Shown here: positions 25,069 to 35,300 of the stretch, one piece after another
Position numbering within the stretch: the first letter of the stretch is position 1
Layout of the letters: each line of letters opens with the position of its first letter
From: Gloeotrichia echinulata CP02
GTDB lineage: Bacteria > Cyanobacteriota > Cyanobacteriia > Cyanobacteriales > Nostocaceae
Reading direction: 5' to 3'
Assembly: GCA_038087035.1 (NCBI GenBank)
Contig: CP051187.1
Span: forward strand, 6,702,001 to 6,766,000
DNA length: 64,000 nucleotides
Notes under the pieces: model-generated
Database searches by the model: none
Seen by the model: the letters and a program-made list of their open reading frames with translations, nothing else
Told to the model about the DNA's origin: nothing
Translations under genes and position numbers: made by a program

Positions 25069-26655
25069 ATGAACGCAAATCTAGATAATTGGGATGACGA
25101 TTTACCCCCAGAACCACAAGCAGCCTATCAAGACTTACTCCGCGCACTCAAGCGCAGAACAGGCTTTGGCTTGTATTTTGTCCAATGTACACCCGTGGAA
25201 GCAGACAATTTAATTGTCAAACTTCCTCATGATATTCCCCATAAGCAGATAGAAGTTTTGCGCTTAGTTGAATCGATTGATAATTTATATGAGCGTGTAG
25301 CTGAGTTTGTCAAAAATAAGCAAGTTGATATTTTATTGATTAAAGGTCTGGAATATTCTTTATATAAATATGAAAAAAGAACTTATGGCGCAATCACCGA
25401 AAATAGATTTAGTAATTTAGAGAGTGTGCCGCATATTTTAAATCATCTCAATCAACACCGAGAACGGTATAGAGATGATTTACCGTTTTGTTTTGTATTT
25501 CTGTTGCGTTCATTTTCCCTCAACTATTTAATTCACCGCGCCGCCGATTTTTTTGATTGGCGTTCGGGAGTATTTGAATTACCCACTACGCCAGAATTGG
25601 TAGAAAAAGAATCAACTCGTTTATTAGATGAAGCAGATTATGATGAATACTTGAAACTGAGCCAAGAACAAAAAATAGAGAAAATACTGGAAATTCAAGA
25701 CTTACTAGCAGAGCAACATCAGACAGAAAGTCATAAAGCTAGGTTACTACGTGAACTCGGTAGACTGTTAGATTCTGCTAATGAATATGAAGCTGCGATC
25801 GCTTGCTATGACAAAGCCTTGTCCATTCAACCTGATTACCACCAAGCTTGGAACAACCGGGGGAATGCGCTCAGAAATTTAGGACGCTATGAAGAAGCGT
25901 TAACGAATTTCTGCGAAGCAATCGCTTCCTATGACAAAGCCTTGTCCATTCAACCTGATTACCACTATGCTTGGAACAACCGGGGGAATGCGCTCAGAAA
26001 TTTAGGACGCTATGAAGAAGCAATCGCTTCCTATGACAAAGCCTTATCTATTAAACCTGATTACCACTATGCTTGGTACAACCGGGGGATTGTGCTAGGG
26101 AATTTAGGACGCGATGAAGAAGAGATCGCTTCCTATGACAAAGTGGTGGAAATTCAACCTGATTACCAGGATGCTTGGTACAACCGGGGGAATGCGCTAT
26201 TTAATTTAGGACGCGATGAAGAAGCAATCGCTTCCTATGACAAAGCCTTATCTATTAAACCTGATGACCACGAAGCTTGGAACAACCGGGGGAATGCGCT
26301 GAGAAATTTAGGACGCAATGAAGAAGCGATGGCTTGTTATGACAAAGCCTTATCCATTCAACCTGATTACCACGAAGCTTGGAACAGCCGGGGGATTGCG
26401 CTAGTAAATTTAGGACGCGATGAAGAAGCGATGGCTTGTTATGACAAAGCCTTGTCCATTCAACCTGATTACTACTATGCTTGGTACAACAAAGCTTGCT
26501 GTTACGCCCTTCAAGGTAACATTAATCAAGCAATTGAAAACCTGCAAATTGCAATTAATTTAAATCCTCAAAGATATCGTGAATTGGCAAAAACTGACTC
26601 AGATTTTGATAGCATTCGCGATGATGAGCGGTTTCAGGCGTTGATTCAAGAATAG
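25069..26655 (+). CDS. TPR protein with N-terminal degenerate NTPase-like domain
   Basis: Residues about 1-190 form a globular domain (GFGLYFVQCTPVEADNLI, QVDILLIKGLEYSL, LPFCFVFLLRSFSLNYLIHRAADFFDWRSGVFELP). It resembles an ATPase core without a Walker A motif. Residues about 230-490 hold around seven canonical 34-residue TPR units (core DKALSIQPDYHYAWNNRGNALRN trimmed: AWNNRGNALRNLGR). The units are nearly identical in DNA, each 102 bp, so they arose recently. One unit carries a 5-residue-class insertion (EALTNFCEAIASYD). TPR arrays bind protein partners. Operon position suggests it works with the upstream ATPase, with the degenerate domain pairing with the active one; this is inference. 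The function is unknown. Confidence 0.85.
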   Translation: MNANLDNWDDDLPPEPQAAYQDLLRALKRRTGFGLYFVQCTPVEADNLIVKLPHDIPHKQIEVLRLVESIDNLYERVAEFVKNKQVDILLIKGLEYSLYKYEKRTYGAITENRFSNLESVPHILNHLNQHRERYRDDLPFCFVFLLRSFSLNYLIHRAADFFDWRSGVFELPTTPELVEKESTRLLDEADYDEYLKLSQEQKIEKILEIQDLLAEQHQTESHKARLLRELGRLLDSANEYEAAIACYDKALSIQPDYHQAWNNRGNALRNLGRYEEALTNFCEAIASYDKALSIQPDYHYAWNNRGNALRNLGRYEEAIASYDKALSIKPDYHYAWYNRGIVLGNLGRDEEEIASYDKVVEIQPDYQDAWYNRGNALFNLGRDEEAIASYDKALSIKPDDHEAWNNRGNALRNLGRNEEAMACYDKALSIQPDYHEAWNSRGIALVNLGRDEEAMACYDKALSIQPDYYYAWYNKACCYALQGNINQAIENLQIAINLNPQRYRELAKTDSDFDSIRDDERFQALIQE

Positions 26656-26749
26656 TATACAGTAGGGGCACGGCATCCAAAATCTTTTCTTCTAATGACA
26701 ATTTTATTCGTGCCGTGCCCCTACGACAATTTTCCTTAACTGAACTGTA
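26654..26749. repeat. 96-bp GGGGCACGGCAT element, copy 1
   Basis: This element shares almost its whole sequence with 27072-27167. The inverted arms GGGGCACGGCA and TGCCGTGCCCC enclose an AT-rich centre, and TACAGT near the left end mirrors ACTGTA at the right end. It is a non-coding, MITE-like sequence. Confidence 0.85.
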
Positions 26750-26818
26750 CAATACACTCTCTACATTGCCTAAAATTTTCACCGATAAGTATAATAATGA
26801 CAATACCAACCAAAAACT

Positions 26819-27040
26819 ATGGAAAATAAACTGATTACTCTGACTTACGAAATTGAACTACAACCAGGAGAAAAATTAAATATCCCAGAAACATTACTCG
26901 AAAGCGTCGGAGCAGGAAGTTGGGTAATTACCATCCAAAAAAAGGCAAAATTACCTGTAGATACTCGTCGCCATGATGCCTTTTTGCAAGGTTACGCACC
27001 AGAAGACGAAGGACTTTATGATGATTATCCAAGCCGGTGA
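26819..27040 (+). CDS. Orphan antitoxin-like protein of a MazF/PemK-type pair
   Basis: This 73-residue protein reads MENKLITLTYEIELQPGEK and ends HDAFLQGYAPEDEGLYDDYPSR. I know this C-terminal YAPEDEGLYDDY signature from small cyanobacterial proteins encoded just upstream of PemK/MazF-family toxins. It probably acted as the antitoxin, with the acidic C-terminus occupying the toxin. A start codon overlapping its 3' end opens a frame that reads like a MazF N-terminus but is cut off by a repeat after about 17 residues. The gene therefore survives without a functional toxin beside it. It may be a relic or may cross-neutralise a toxin elsewhere. Confidence 0.65.
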   Translation: MENKLITLTYEIELQPGEKLNIPETLLESVGAGSWVITIQKKAKLPVDTRRHDAFLQGYAPEDEGLYDDYPSR

Positions 27041-27113
27041 ATTTTGGGTAGCAGATATTCCATTGCACTTGGTATACCTGAAGGGGCACGGCATCCAAAA
27101 TCTTTTCTTCTAA
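27018..27113 (+). pseudogene. Truncated MazF/PemK-like toxin remnant
   Basis: A frame opening ATGATG within the antitoxin gene reads MMIIQAGEFWVADIPL, close to the N-terminus of PemK/MazF-type toxins (a GEFWVADIPF-like strand). From about 27069 it runs into the 96-bp repeat at 27072 and stops at 27111-27113, leaving 31 residues. No further toxin sequence is seen after the repeat. The toxin was probably disrupted by repeat insertion with deletion. Identification rests on about 15 residues. Confidence 0.5.
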
Positions 27114-27167
27114 TGACAATTTTATTCATGCCGTGCCCCTACGACAATTTTCCTTAACTGAACTGTA
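27072..27167. repeat. 96-bp GGGGCACGGCAT element, copy 2
   Basis: This is the near-identical partner of 26654-26749, in the same orientation 418 bases downstream. The two bracket the antitoxin gene. Their centre (CCAAAATCTTTTCTTCTAAT) is the same in both. Confidence 0.85.
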
Positions 27168-27206
27168 TTGAGATAAAATTATCAAACCGATGTGGGAGAT
27201 TCATCA

Positions 27207-27518
27207 ATGCAATTAGTCAGTCGTGAGTATATCGAAATCGCTGCTGATGTGCGGAGTGGAAAACCGTGCATTGTTGGTACTCGTATTGCGGTAGAGGATG
27301 TGGCGATGATGCATTTAAAGCTGGGGTATTCCTTAGTAGAGATTGCTGGTAAATATGACCTGTCACTCGCATCTGTTTATGCAGCAATGGCTTATTACTT
27401 TGATCACCGAGAAGAGATTGATCAGCGCACAGCACAAGAGGATGAGATAGTTGAGGTGCTAAAGCAAAATCATTCCTCTCCTCTTCAAGAGAAGCTGAGA
27501 CAGTTGAGAAATGAGTGA
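27207..27518 (+). CDS. DUF433 protein
   Basis: From the ATG at 27207 the protein has 103 residues. It contains the DUF433 core: KPCIVGTRIAVEDVAMMHLKLGYSLVEIAGKYDLSLASVYAAMAYYFDHREEID, here spanning about residues 20-75. The family has a helix-turn-helix fold and usually accompanies a DUF5615 PIN-like toxin. No such partner follows. Instead its 3' end overlaps the start of cofG by 8 bases. It could be an orphan antitoxin or a regulator of the downstream gene. The GTG 15 bases upstream is a possible but weaker start. Confidence 0.82.
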   Translation: MQLVSREYIEIAADVRSGKPCIVGTRIAVEDVAMMHLKLGYSLVEIAGKYDLSLASVYAAMAYYFDHREEIDQRTAQEDEIVEVLKQNHSSPLQEKLRQLRNE

Positions 27519-28515
27519 ACGGTCAATTAAAAATTCCCCCACAATAACTTACAGCCCCGCCTATACCATCGTCCCGACCTACGAATGCTTTAACCGCTGT
27601 ACCTACTGTAACTTTCGCACCGACCCAGGTAAAAGTCCTTGGATGACATTATCAGCAGCCGAAAGCATTTTTAACCAACTGCAAAACCAAAATATTTGTG
27701 AAATCCTCATCCTTAGTGGTGAAGTTCATCCCCATTCACCAAAGCGCCTAGAGTGGTTTGAGCGAATTTATGATTTATGTCAATTAGCATTAACAATGGG
27801 TTTTCTTCCCCATACAAACGCCGGATCACTCAGTTTTGCAGAAATACAAAAGCTGAAAAATGTCAATGTTTCAATGGGGCTAATGTTAGAACAATTAACA
27901 CCAACTTTATTAAATACTGTTCATCGACACGCACCCAGCAAAATACCAGAAGTGCGGTTACAACAATTAGCATGGGCGGGAGAATTACAGATACCCTTCA
28001 CCACAGGTTTATTATTAGGAATTGGCGAAACAGAAGATGATTGGTGGGAAACATTACAAGCCATATCACACATCCATCAACGTTACCATCACATTCAAGA
28101 AGTTATTTTGCAACCCCATAGCCCCGGACTTCAACAAACCTTTGATGCACCACCTTTTAACCCCCATCAACTACCAGAGGTAATTGCTAAAGCACGGCAA
28201 ATTTTACCGCCAGATATGACAATTCAAATTCCGCCAAACTTAGTCAAAGATGACCAATGGTTACTTGCTTGTATCGCCGCAGGCGCAACAGATTTAGGCG
28301 GAATCGGTCCAAAAGATGAAGTGAATCCTGATTATCCCCATCTGCAGGAACAGGCATTAAGAGAAATTTTACAACCTGCAGGCTGGGAATTGGTGCCGCG
28401 TTTGCCGGTTTATCCGCAATTTGATCATTGGTTGACAGGTGAGTTACAGACAGCGGTGAAGCGATGGCGATTTTCTCGTTATGGTAATGTTATCTCAGAG
28501 GCGGAGCCTCAATAA
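27511..28515 (+). CDS. cofG: 7,8-didemethyl-8-hydroxy-5-deazariboflavin synthase subunit CofG
   Basis: CofG is the radical-SAM half of FO synthase. Acting with CofH, it makes the deazaflavin 8-HDF (FO), the antenna of some photolyases in cyanobacteria and the core of F420. The 334-residue protein has the radical-SAM cluster Cys26, Cys30 and Cys33 in YECFNRCTYC. It also has glycine-rich and GIG motifs (GLLLGIGETEDDWW) and IAAGATDLGGIGPKDEVNPDYPH near the end, as in CofG. Its ATG overlaps the DUF433 gene. cofH is not in the window. The start at 27511 (MSERSIKNSPTITYSPAYT) gives normal length. Confidence 0.92.
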   Translation: MSERSIKNSPTITYSPAYTIVPTYECFNRCTYCNFRTDPGKSPWMTLSAAESIFNQLQNQNICEILILSGEVHPHSPKRLEWFERIYDLCQLALTMGFLPHTNAGSLSFAEIQKLKNVNVSMGLMLEQLTPTLLNTVHRHAPSKIPEVRLQQLAWAGELQIPFTTGLLLGIGETEDDWWETLQAISHIHQRYHHIQEVILQPHSPGLQQTFDAPPFNPHQLPEVIAKARQILPPDMTIQIPPNLVKDDQWLLACIAAGATDLGGIGPKDEVNPDYPHLQEQALREILQPAGWELVPRLPVYPQFDHWLTGELQTAVKRWRFSRYGNVISEAEPQ

Positions 28516-28785
28516 TACATTCCTAGTCGGAGACTAGGAACGAGATACGTCCGAGACTAGGAACGAGATACGTGCGAGACTAATGTTATCTCAGAACTAT
28601 TTGTTTAGGCGGATAAATTTTTAGATACCCCTAAATCCACACGATATGATACCAGCTGTAGGGGCACGGCAATGCCGTGCCCCTACGCGAAATCTACATG
28701 TGTCAGCGTTTTAGTGGTATTGTATAAGACTTTGAAATCGCGGGACTAGGGAGTAGGAACGAGATACAATGACGACCCGCGCCGC
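28516..28785. repeat. Repeat-rich gap between cofG and the MCP gene
   Basis: Two 24-base direct repeats (GAGACTAGGAACGAGATACG) occur at about 28530-28575, with a partial copy near 28750-28768. A perfect GGGGCACGGCA palindrome lies at 28659-28687. No gene is visible. The repeats are too few and have no spacers to be a CRISPR array. Confidence 0.7.
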
Positions 28786-31740
28786 TTAACTCACCTTAAA
28801 CGTCTCCACAGTCTCCTGTAACTCTTGGGAAATCTGGACAGTTTGTTGCAGAGATTGGGAAACTAGAAGGGAAGAGTCGCTGGTACGTTGTGAGATGGCC
28901 GCGATATGTTTGATCAATTGGCTAACAGTTTGAGATGTTTGTACCTGAGATGCGGTTGCGGTGGAAATCGATTGCACTAGGTAGTCAATTTGGTAAGAGA
29001 CATCCAAAATCTGGCTTAAACTCTGCTTCGCATCTTTGACGATGCGGGTACCTTCGACAACTTGGGTGGTTCCCTGTTCCATTGTCTCCACTAGTTCGCT
29101 GGTTTCCCGTTGGATATTGGCGACAATCTGTTCAATTTCTTGGGTGGCGAAAGCGGCGCGGGCTGCTAGTTCACCGACTTCTTCTGCAACTATAGCAAAG
29201 CCTTGACCTTCTTCACCTGCACGTCCAGCTTCAATCCCGGCGTTGATGGCTAATAAGTTGGTTTGCAGGGCTATTTGGTTAATTATGGATACTACACGAG
29301 AAATTTCTTGGGTAGATTCTCCTAGGCGCTTGACTTTTTTGGCAGTTTCGCCAACGGTTTCTCGCACAGACAGGATATTTTCTACGGTCAAATCCATTGC
29401 TTCTCCACTTTCGGTAGCGGTAAGTGAAGCATTTTGTGCTACTGTGGCAGCTTGTTGAGCGCTTTGGGCTACGGCTTGAATGGAATCGGTCATTTGCTCA
29501 ATAGCATCCAAAACACTATTAATTTCCGCAGCTTGAGTCAGTGATTCTTCTGCTAGTTGGCGGATGGCGTCTTCATTCGAGCCGATCGCACTATTAACCT
29601 GGCTCGCTGATGTTTTGACTTTAGTCACAATTGCGCGCAGACTTTCGACGATAGAGTTAAAGAAGTCAGCAACAGTACCAATTTCTCCTTCCTTGACTTC
29701 AGCACGCACCGTCAAATCCCCTTGGGTGACACCTTCAATATCATTCAGCAGTTCTAAAAGTTGCAGTTGTAAGGCTTCTTTTTGAAGTCGTTCTTCCACG
29801 GAAACTGTTTCTGCAGTTTGACGACTTTGTTCTACCTTTTGCAGCAAATCTGCTTGTTCTAGAGCGTAACCAACTTGAATTGCTACCTGTTTAAACAAAT
29901 TGATTTCTATATCTTGCCATTGACGGGGACTAGAACATTGATGAGCCACGAATAAACCATCTAACTTTTTGTTAACGAAAATCGGCGCTAGTAAATACGC
30001 CTTGATGGTAAATGCTTCGAGTTGCTTGAGGTAAGATTGGCTCAAACGAACTGCATAAATATTGTCAATTGCTTTGACAGTACCTATTTCATATTCATCT
30101 GATTCCTCCGCAACTAGATAGGGGTTAGCAATGGTGGTGCTTAAAATTGCCGAAAATTGATAGCCAACAGATTCAGCAATTATTGTTCCTTCCCCGGATT
30201 GGTTTAAACGATAATAAAGTAGGCGATCGCTTTCTAAAGCTTCTCTGAGGTTACTGACTGCAGTCTTTAAGATTTTTTCGCTGTTGAGTGTTTCCCGCAG
30301 ACTCCCTGTGATTTGATTGAGTTGCAATGCGAGTTTGGCTTCCTGTTCTTGACGGCGAGATTGGACTGTAATACTGTCAGCCATTTCGTTAAAAGCAACA
30401 GCTAATTGTCCTACTTCATCAGTAGAAAATACCTCAGATCGCGCAGTGCGATCGCCTGCTGCAAATTTTTGGGTGGTTTGCTGTAAATGCTCAATCGGTG
30501 TAATAATTGCTCGCTTGAGAAGTAACGCCCAGATAAAAATGATCGCTAACGCTAGAAAAACTGTAAATATTTCTACGAATAAACTTTGTTCGAGCAATTT
30601 ATTCACAGCCCTTTCTGGAGTTCCCCGCACTAAAATAGCGATGGGCTGTTTACTAAACTCAACTCGTTGTTTATCTGCTTCTTCAACAATTTTATTGGGT
30701 ACAGCCTTAGCGGCGACTGTATAGGTTGTGTCTCCTATCAGTATTCGCTCACTCACTATTTTTCCTTCAGGAGATTTGGCTGCGGCTTCCAATAAAGATT
30801 TACCTGCTTCTTTGGGTAACTCTAAATTAGATGTAGCTTGATTTAATTCTTCAGATTGTCCTTGATCTAAAGCTGTAGCTAAGGTAAATTCTCCCTTAGT
30901 GTTACGAAAATAAATAGCACTGTAACCGCCGCCAGTCGCTTTTAATGTGCTTTTAACAATTGGGTCTTTACCATTGACAATATCACCAGAAACTAACGCC
31001 CCAATCACTTCTTTTGTGCGGGAATCTTTGACAGGTGTTACCGTGTAACGAATCAAAGCATCTTGCTTGTTGAAACTATCTGGTAAAGGGGGTGACTCTT
31101 GACTCAATTCTGACGAACTGACAATTCTAGTAGCTTTAATTTGTTGAGGATTAGCTAACACCTCACTTACCAAGTTGTCGGGATTAAAAAATTCACCCCT
31201 CCGGTCAGAATTGGCATTAACAATAATTCTTAAATCTTTGCCTACAAGGGTAGCATACTCAATTTTTCTAGCTTTAATTTCGTTAACAAAAATCTGCTTC
31301 ACTTCCGCCCTAAATCCAAAACCTAAAGCGTTACCTGAAGCATGAATAACTGCTGCTTTAATAATTGAGGGATTATCTGATTGTCCACGAAAGCCAAAGC
31401 CCATTTGATTGACTTTGATATTGTAATTAATATCGGTAACAGCGAGTTCTGATTTTGCCTGTTCGAGCAATTGAGTGCGTAAACCGCTGGTAATAACCAA
31501 TGTGCCTACAATACCTATGCCGAGAATAGATACCAATTCCGAAGCCAGCAAAGCAATCCATTGTTTGCGGCTAATAGGAAGATTATAAAATCTTTGGAGT
31601 AAGGATGTTTTTTCTGTTGGAGAAGCAGGAGTATTTGTTATATTAGGTGGCAATATTTTGTTTTGAGGTAATGATATTTTAGAATTCGGTAAGCCAATTT
31701 TCTGCTTTTTTTTAGTCCGATTAAATCCATTATTCATCAT
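28786..31740 (-). CDS. Methyl-accepting chemotaxis protein with Cache, HAMP and GAF domains
   Basis: From the ATG pair at 31738-31740 the protein has 984 residues. A cytoplasmic N-terminal stretch is followed by a membrane helix (WIALLASELVSILGIGIVGTLVI), a periplasmic Cache-like sensor of about 280 residues, and a second helix (FVEIFTVFLALAIIFIWALLL). HAMP, GAF, a second HAMP-like segment and a long MCP signalling helix bundle follow, with the hairpin tip around NQIALQTNLLAINAGIEAGRAGEEGQGFA. The GAF domain has no cysteine at the bilin positions. It is a paralogue of HmpD at 35823-38654, with very similar C-terminal halves, and lies just downstream of the operon but separated by a 633-base gap. 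It probably feeds the same CheA. The upstream extension to 31845 is rejected for lack of similarity. Confidence 0.9.
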   Translation of the reverse strand: MMNNGFNRTKKKQKIGLPNSKISLPQNKILPPNITNTPASPTEKTSLLQRFYNLPISRKQWIALLASELVSILGIGIVGTLVITSGLRTQLLEQAKSELAVTDINYNIKVNQMGFGFRGQSDNPSIIKAAVIHASGNALGFGFRAEVKQIFVNEIKARKIEYATLVGKDLRIIVNANSDRRGEFFNPDNLVSEVLANPQQIKATRIVSSSELSQESPPLPDSFNKQDALIRYTVTPVKDSRTKEVIGALVSGDIVNGKDPIVKSTLKATGGGYSAIYFRNTKGEFTLATALDQGQSEELNQATSNLELPKEAGKSLLEAAAKSPEGKIVSERILIGDTTYTVAAKAVPNKIVEEADKQRVEFSKQPIAILVRGTPERAVNKLLEQSLFVEIFTVFLALAIIFIWALLLKRAIITPIEHLQQTTQKFAAGDRTARSEVFSTDEVGQLAVAFNEMADSITVQSRRQEQEAKLALQLNQITGSLRETLNSEKILKTAVSNLREALESDRLLYYRLNQSGEGTIIAESVGYQFSAILSTTIANPYLVAEESDEYEIGTVKAIDNIYAVRLSQSYLKQLEAFTIKAYLLAPIFVNKKLDGLFVAHQCSSPRQWQDIEINLFKQVAIQVGYALEQADLLQKVEQSRQTAETVSVEERLQKEALQLQLLELLNDIEGVTQGDLTVRAEVKEGEIGTVADFFNSIVESLRAIVTKVKTSASQVNSAIGSNEDAIRQLAEESLTQAAEINSVLDAIEQMTDSIQAVAQSAQQAATVAQNASLTATESGEAMDLTVENILSVRETVGETAKKVKRLGESTQEISRVVSIINQIALQTNLLAINAGIEAGRAGEEGQGFAIVAEEVGELAARAAFATQEIEQIVANIQRETSELVETMEQGTTQVVEGTRIVKDAKQSLSQILDVSYQIDYLVQSISTATASQVQTSQTVSQLIKHIAAISQRTSDSSLLVSQSLQQTVQISQELQETVETFKVS

Positions 31741-32373
31741 GCAAATCCTCTGGTTTCGTAAGTAAATAATACAAATGCCAAACTTATTGTGGTGTACCCT
31801 AATCAATAATCGAACTACAGTAGATTTCCCTGAGATGATATGCATTTAACAAGAGTCAACCGTCAACAGTAAATAAACCACGCATCCTGTCCGCAAGGAC
31901 TTGCGCCCCTAAAAGGATCTGTGGTTATTACCTGAAAGTTGCTGTAATCCCTGTCAAAGTTTTGTTTTTGCACATCACATCCAATGAAATATAAAAATAT
32001 ATTTGGATGCGAATTGTCCCAGAGGAGCATCAGAACTAAAATTAACTAGTTTTTTTATCAATTTACACTGAAATCACAAATTTATATGTATATAAAATAA
32101 CGCATGAAAAACTTTTTTTGATAAAAATTGGGTTATAACACAATAAGATTCGGTAAATAAACCACGCATCGGGGGCGCAAGGACTTGCGCCCCTAATCAG
32201 TTAACAGTTAACTAATTAGGGGCGACCGCTATAAGGGACTTAATCCGGTTTGTACCTTTTCCCTGCTCCCTGCTCCCTGCTAAGATCTCCTTGCTTGTGA
32301 TCAATGTAGAATACAGATGCCCCATGCCCATTTTCATCCGTCCTGGTGTAAGCCGAGAATGACGGCTACTTAC
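31741..32373. other. Intergenic region between cheA and the second MCP gene
   Basis: No gene is seen. Two copies of AAATAAACCACGCATC followed by a CGCAAGGACTTGCGCCCCTAA half-palindrome lie at about 31870-31915 and 32153-32200. A block CCTGGTGTAAGCCGAGAATG followed by ACGGCTACTTA at about 32341-32371 recurs inverted at about 41245-41275, on the other side of the chemotaxis operon. Confidence 0.6.
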
Positions 32374-35300
32374 TCAATTATTCGATGTCGCAGATTCTGG
32401 TACAGAAAAGATTATTGCTTCGAGGGTTCGGAGTAATTCTTGCTCATTGTAAGGTTTAGAAAAGTAAGCTCTAGCACCCAATTGCATTGCGAGTTGGCGA
32501 TGTTTATTACTACTACGAGATGTCAGCATAGCGACTGGAATATTTTGAATTTCCCTGTGGGATTTTACCCGACCTAAAAAGCCATAACCATCAAGACGAG
32601 GCATTTCAATATCGCAAATTACAGCCTGAACTTCCAAGCCACCTTGAAGTTTATCTAAAGCATCTTGACCATCTTTAGCTTGTTCTACTTGATATCCTCC
32701 TTTTTCAAGAGTTAGAGCTAAGAAGCGTCGAACATTTATCGAGTCATCTACAATTAAAATCGTACCTTTTTCATTGGCTGGAGGCGCTGCTGGTTTTTGC
32801 TCCTGGGAGACAAGGAACGCCGTTTTTAATCTCGCAGATGGTAATTGATTGCTTCTGGGAGTGCGCTGATTACTCGCAATCCAATACAGTAATTCGTTGC
32901 TGTTAACTAGTGCTACTACTCGACCATCACCGAGAATTGTACAATTGCTGAAGCCTTGAGGTAGAGGTATATTCCCCTCAATTTGGCGAATAGCAACTTC
33001 TTGCTCACCCCAGCAACGGTCTACTTGGATAGCCACTGGCTGATTACCGCTGTTGACAATTAACACACTGCTAGCATTAATCGCTGGTGCAGTTTCTAAA
33101 TCTGGGTTATCATAGCGTGGGCAGTTAAAGTCGAAGTAGCGACCAAGGCGAATCAATGGCAGCATCGTTCCTTGCCAATTGATGACTTCGCTACTAGCAA
33201 TTGGAAAAACTTGCTCATTTTCGAGTAAGAAGATTTCCGAAACTACATCTGTAGGAAATGCCAATAGCAGTCTATTGCTTTCTACCAGCAGGACTCTGGC
33301 TACTGAAAGTGTAAATGGAACTGACAGTGTAAATGTAGTTCCCACACCTGGACTGGTATCAACTTTGATATCGCCCCGAACCTGTTTCAGGTTGTTGCGA
33401 ACCACATCCATGCCGACACCGCGACCTGATAATGTTGTTACTTGGTCGGAAGTCGTAAACCCTGGTTCAAAAATTAGCGATAACAATTCCTCATCACTAG
33501 CAGTAGCCAATAGTGAAGCATCTAAACCCATTCCTAGGGCGCGGGTGCGAATTTTCTCTAAAGAAATACCCTGTCCATCATCACGCATTGTAATAATCGT
33601 GCGATTATTACGGTGAGAGGCTTGGATTTCAATTAATCCTTGTTCTGGTTTACCTTGGGCGCGGCGGGTGGCTGGATCTTCGATACCATGATCAAAGGCA
33701 TTCCTGACCAGGTGCATTAAAGGCTCATTTAAAGCTTCTAAAATACTGCGTTCAATTAAGGTGTTACCACCTTCAATTTTTAACTGCACATTTTTGCCAT
33801 ACTCGACATTCAAGTCGCGTAAGGCGCGGGGAAAGCGCTCAACTATATCGGATATAGGGCGCATCCTCACTTGTGTGAGTTTTCTCTGCAACTGCTTCGA
33901 TGTTTTGTTCAGCTTCCGCGCAATTTGATCTGTATCATCAACGCTCAATTGCACATCTGTTGTCACTTCCTGTACCTGAACAATGGTTTCCATAACTTCC
34001 TGCGAAAGCAGGTTTAATTCGTTATAGCGGTCCATTTCTAAGGCATCAAATCGGTTATCTATGCCTTGTGTTTGGTGGCTATAGCCTGCGTTCAAGTGAT
34101 GTTCAAGGTAATTATCTGCTAGTGATGACACACTAGTGGGGAGCATCGATTGAGTGGCTATTTTGTCGTAAGCTGCACGTAATTCCTGGTTTTCTCGGTC
34201 GAGAACTTGTACACGCTGGTTGAGGTCGCGAACGAGTTTGCGTAATCTTTCTAATTGCAAGTTCAATCCATTGCGCTGGATGATTAATTCCCCAAATAAA
34301 TCGTTAATTTGTTCTAGTTGTTTGCTGGGAACTCGGACTGTATTTTCCTGATTTTCGCGTTCTTTACCAACACCAGATGACTCGGTTTTGCGTTCGACAA
34401 ATCTGTAATCTGTCGCCGAAAATTCTCTAGTAGATCTGGCTACTGGGATTTCGATTTCTTGGGGGATATCATTAGCAAATTCGGCTTCTAAGGATTCAAA
34501 ATTGGCAGCAATTATTTCATCATCAAACCACGTTTCTGCCTCAGATGCTGATTCGACTACGAAATCTGTAGATATGCTCTCTGTTTCTTCTCCCCATTCC
34601 GCTGTCGCGGGATCTGAGGCGAGAAATTCGGCGATCGCTGCTGCTGTTGACAGTTGCTCTGTTTCGGTATAATTTAATTCTATTGGAATGCCAAACGCAA
34701 TATCTATCGGCAAGCTATCGAGTTGATTTGTCAGCACTAACGCTTGCGATCGCCGCCATGCTTCCAGGGCTAACTGGGCAATTTCTGGTACTTGATCAGC
34801 CGGTGCGGTTTCTAAGTGATGGGTTACTGACTCACAAAGTTTGGTAAAAGCCGACAACTGCAGCATTTCCCCCAAACCGCCCAATTCCGCCGCCATGATC
34901 GCCACTTCTTCTTGCAAACACGGCTGTTCGCTATCTAACAATACAGATTCTAGGCGCTGCAAACACCCTTCCACTTCTGTTTCAAAGAGCAATGGTATAA
35001 TATCTTGCCCATCTTCTGGTGAAAGCATGGTGGAAGCGTCTTCTGGGGTGGGGTCGCCCAAACGCCGATGCAAATCGTCAAAAACTGGGTAACAAAAAGT
35101 TGCTAACCATTCCTCTTCAATTACATTCCCTTCTGAAAGCAATTCTACTATCTGACGTAGCCAATCCACACCAGATAGTAGTAAACTTTGTAATTGAGTG
35201 TCAATTTCTAAAGAGTTTTTCCGGGTTTTTAAGACTTTAAAGGAATCTTCCAGACGGTGTGCCAAATCACTCAGCGTCCGAAATCCCATCATCCCCGCTC

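Noticed and set aside
28530..28575. Possible CRISPR array
   Set aside because: Only two close copies of a 24-base repeat with almost no spacer sequence, no leader and no cas genes anywhere in the window.
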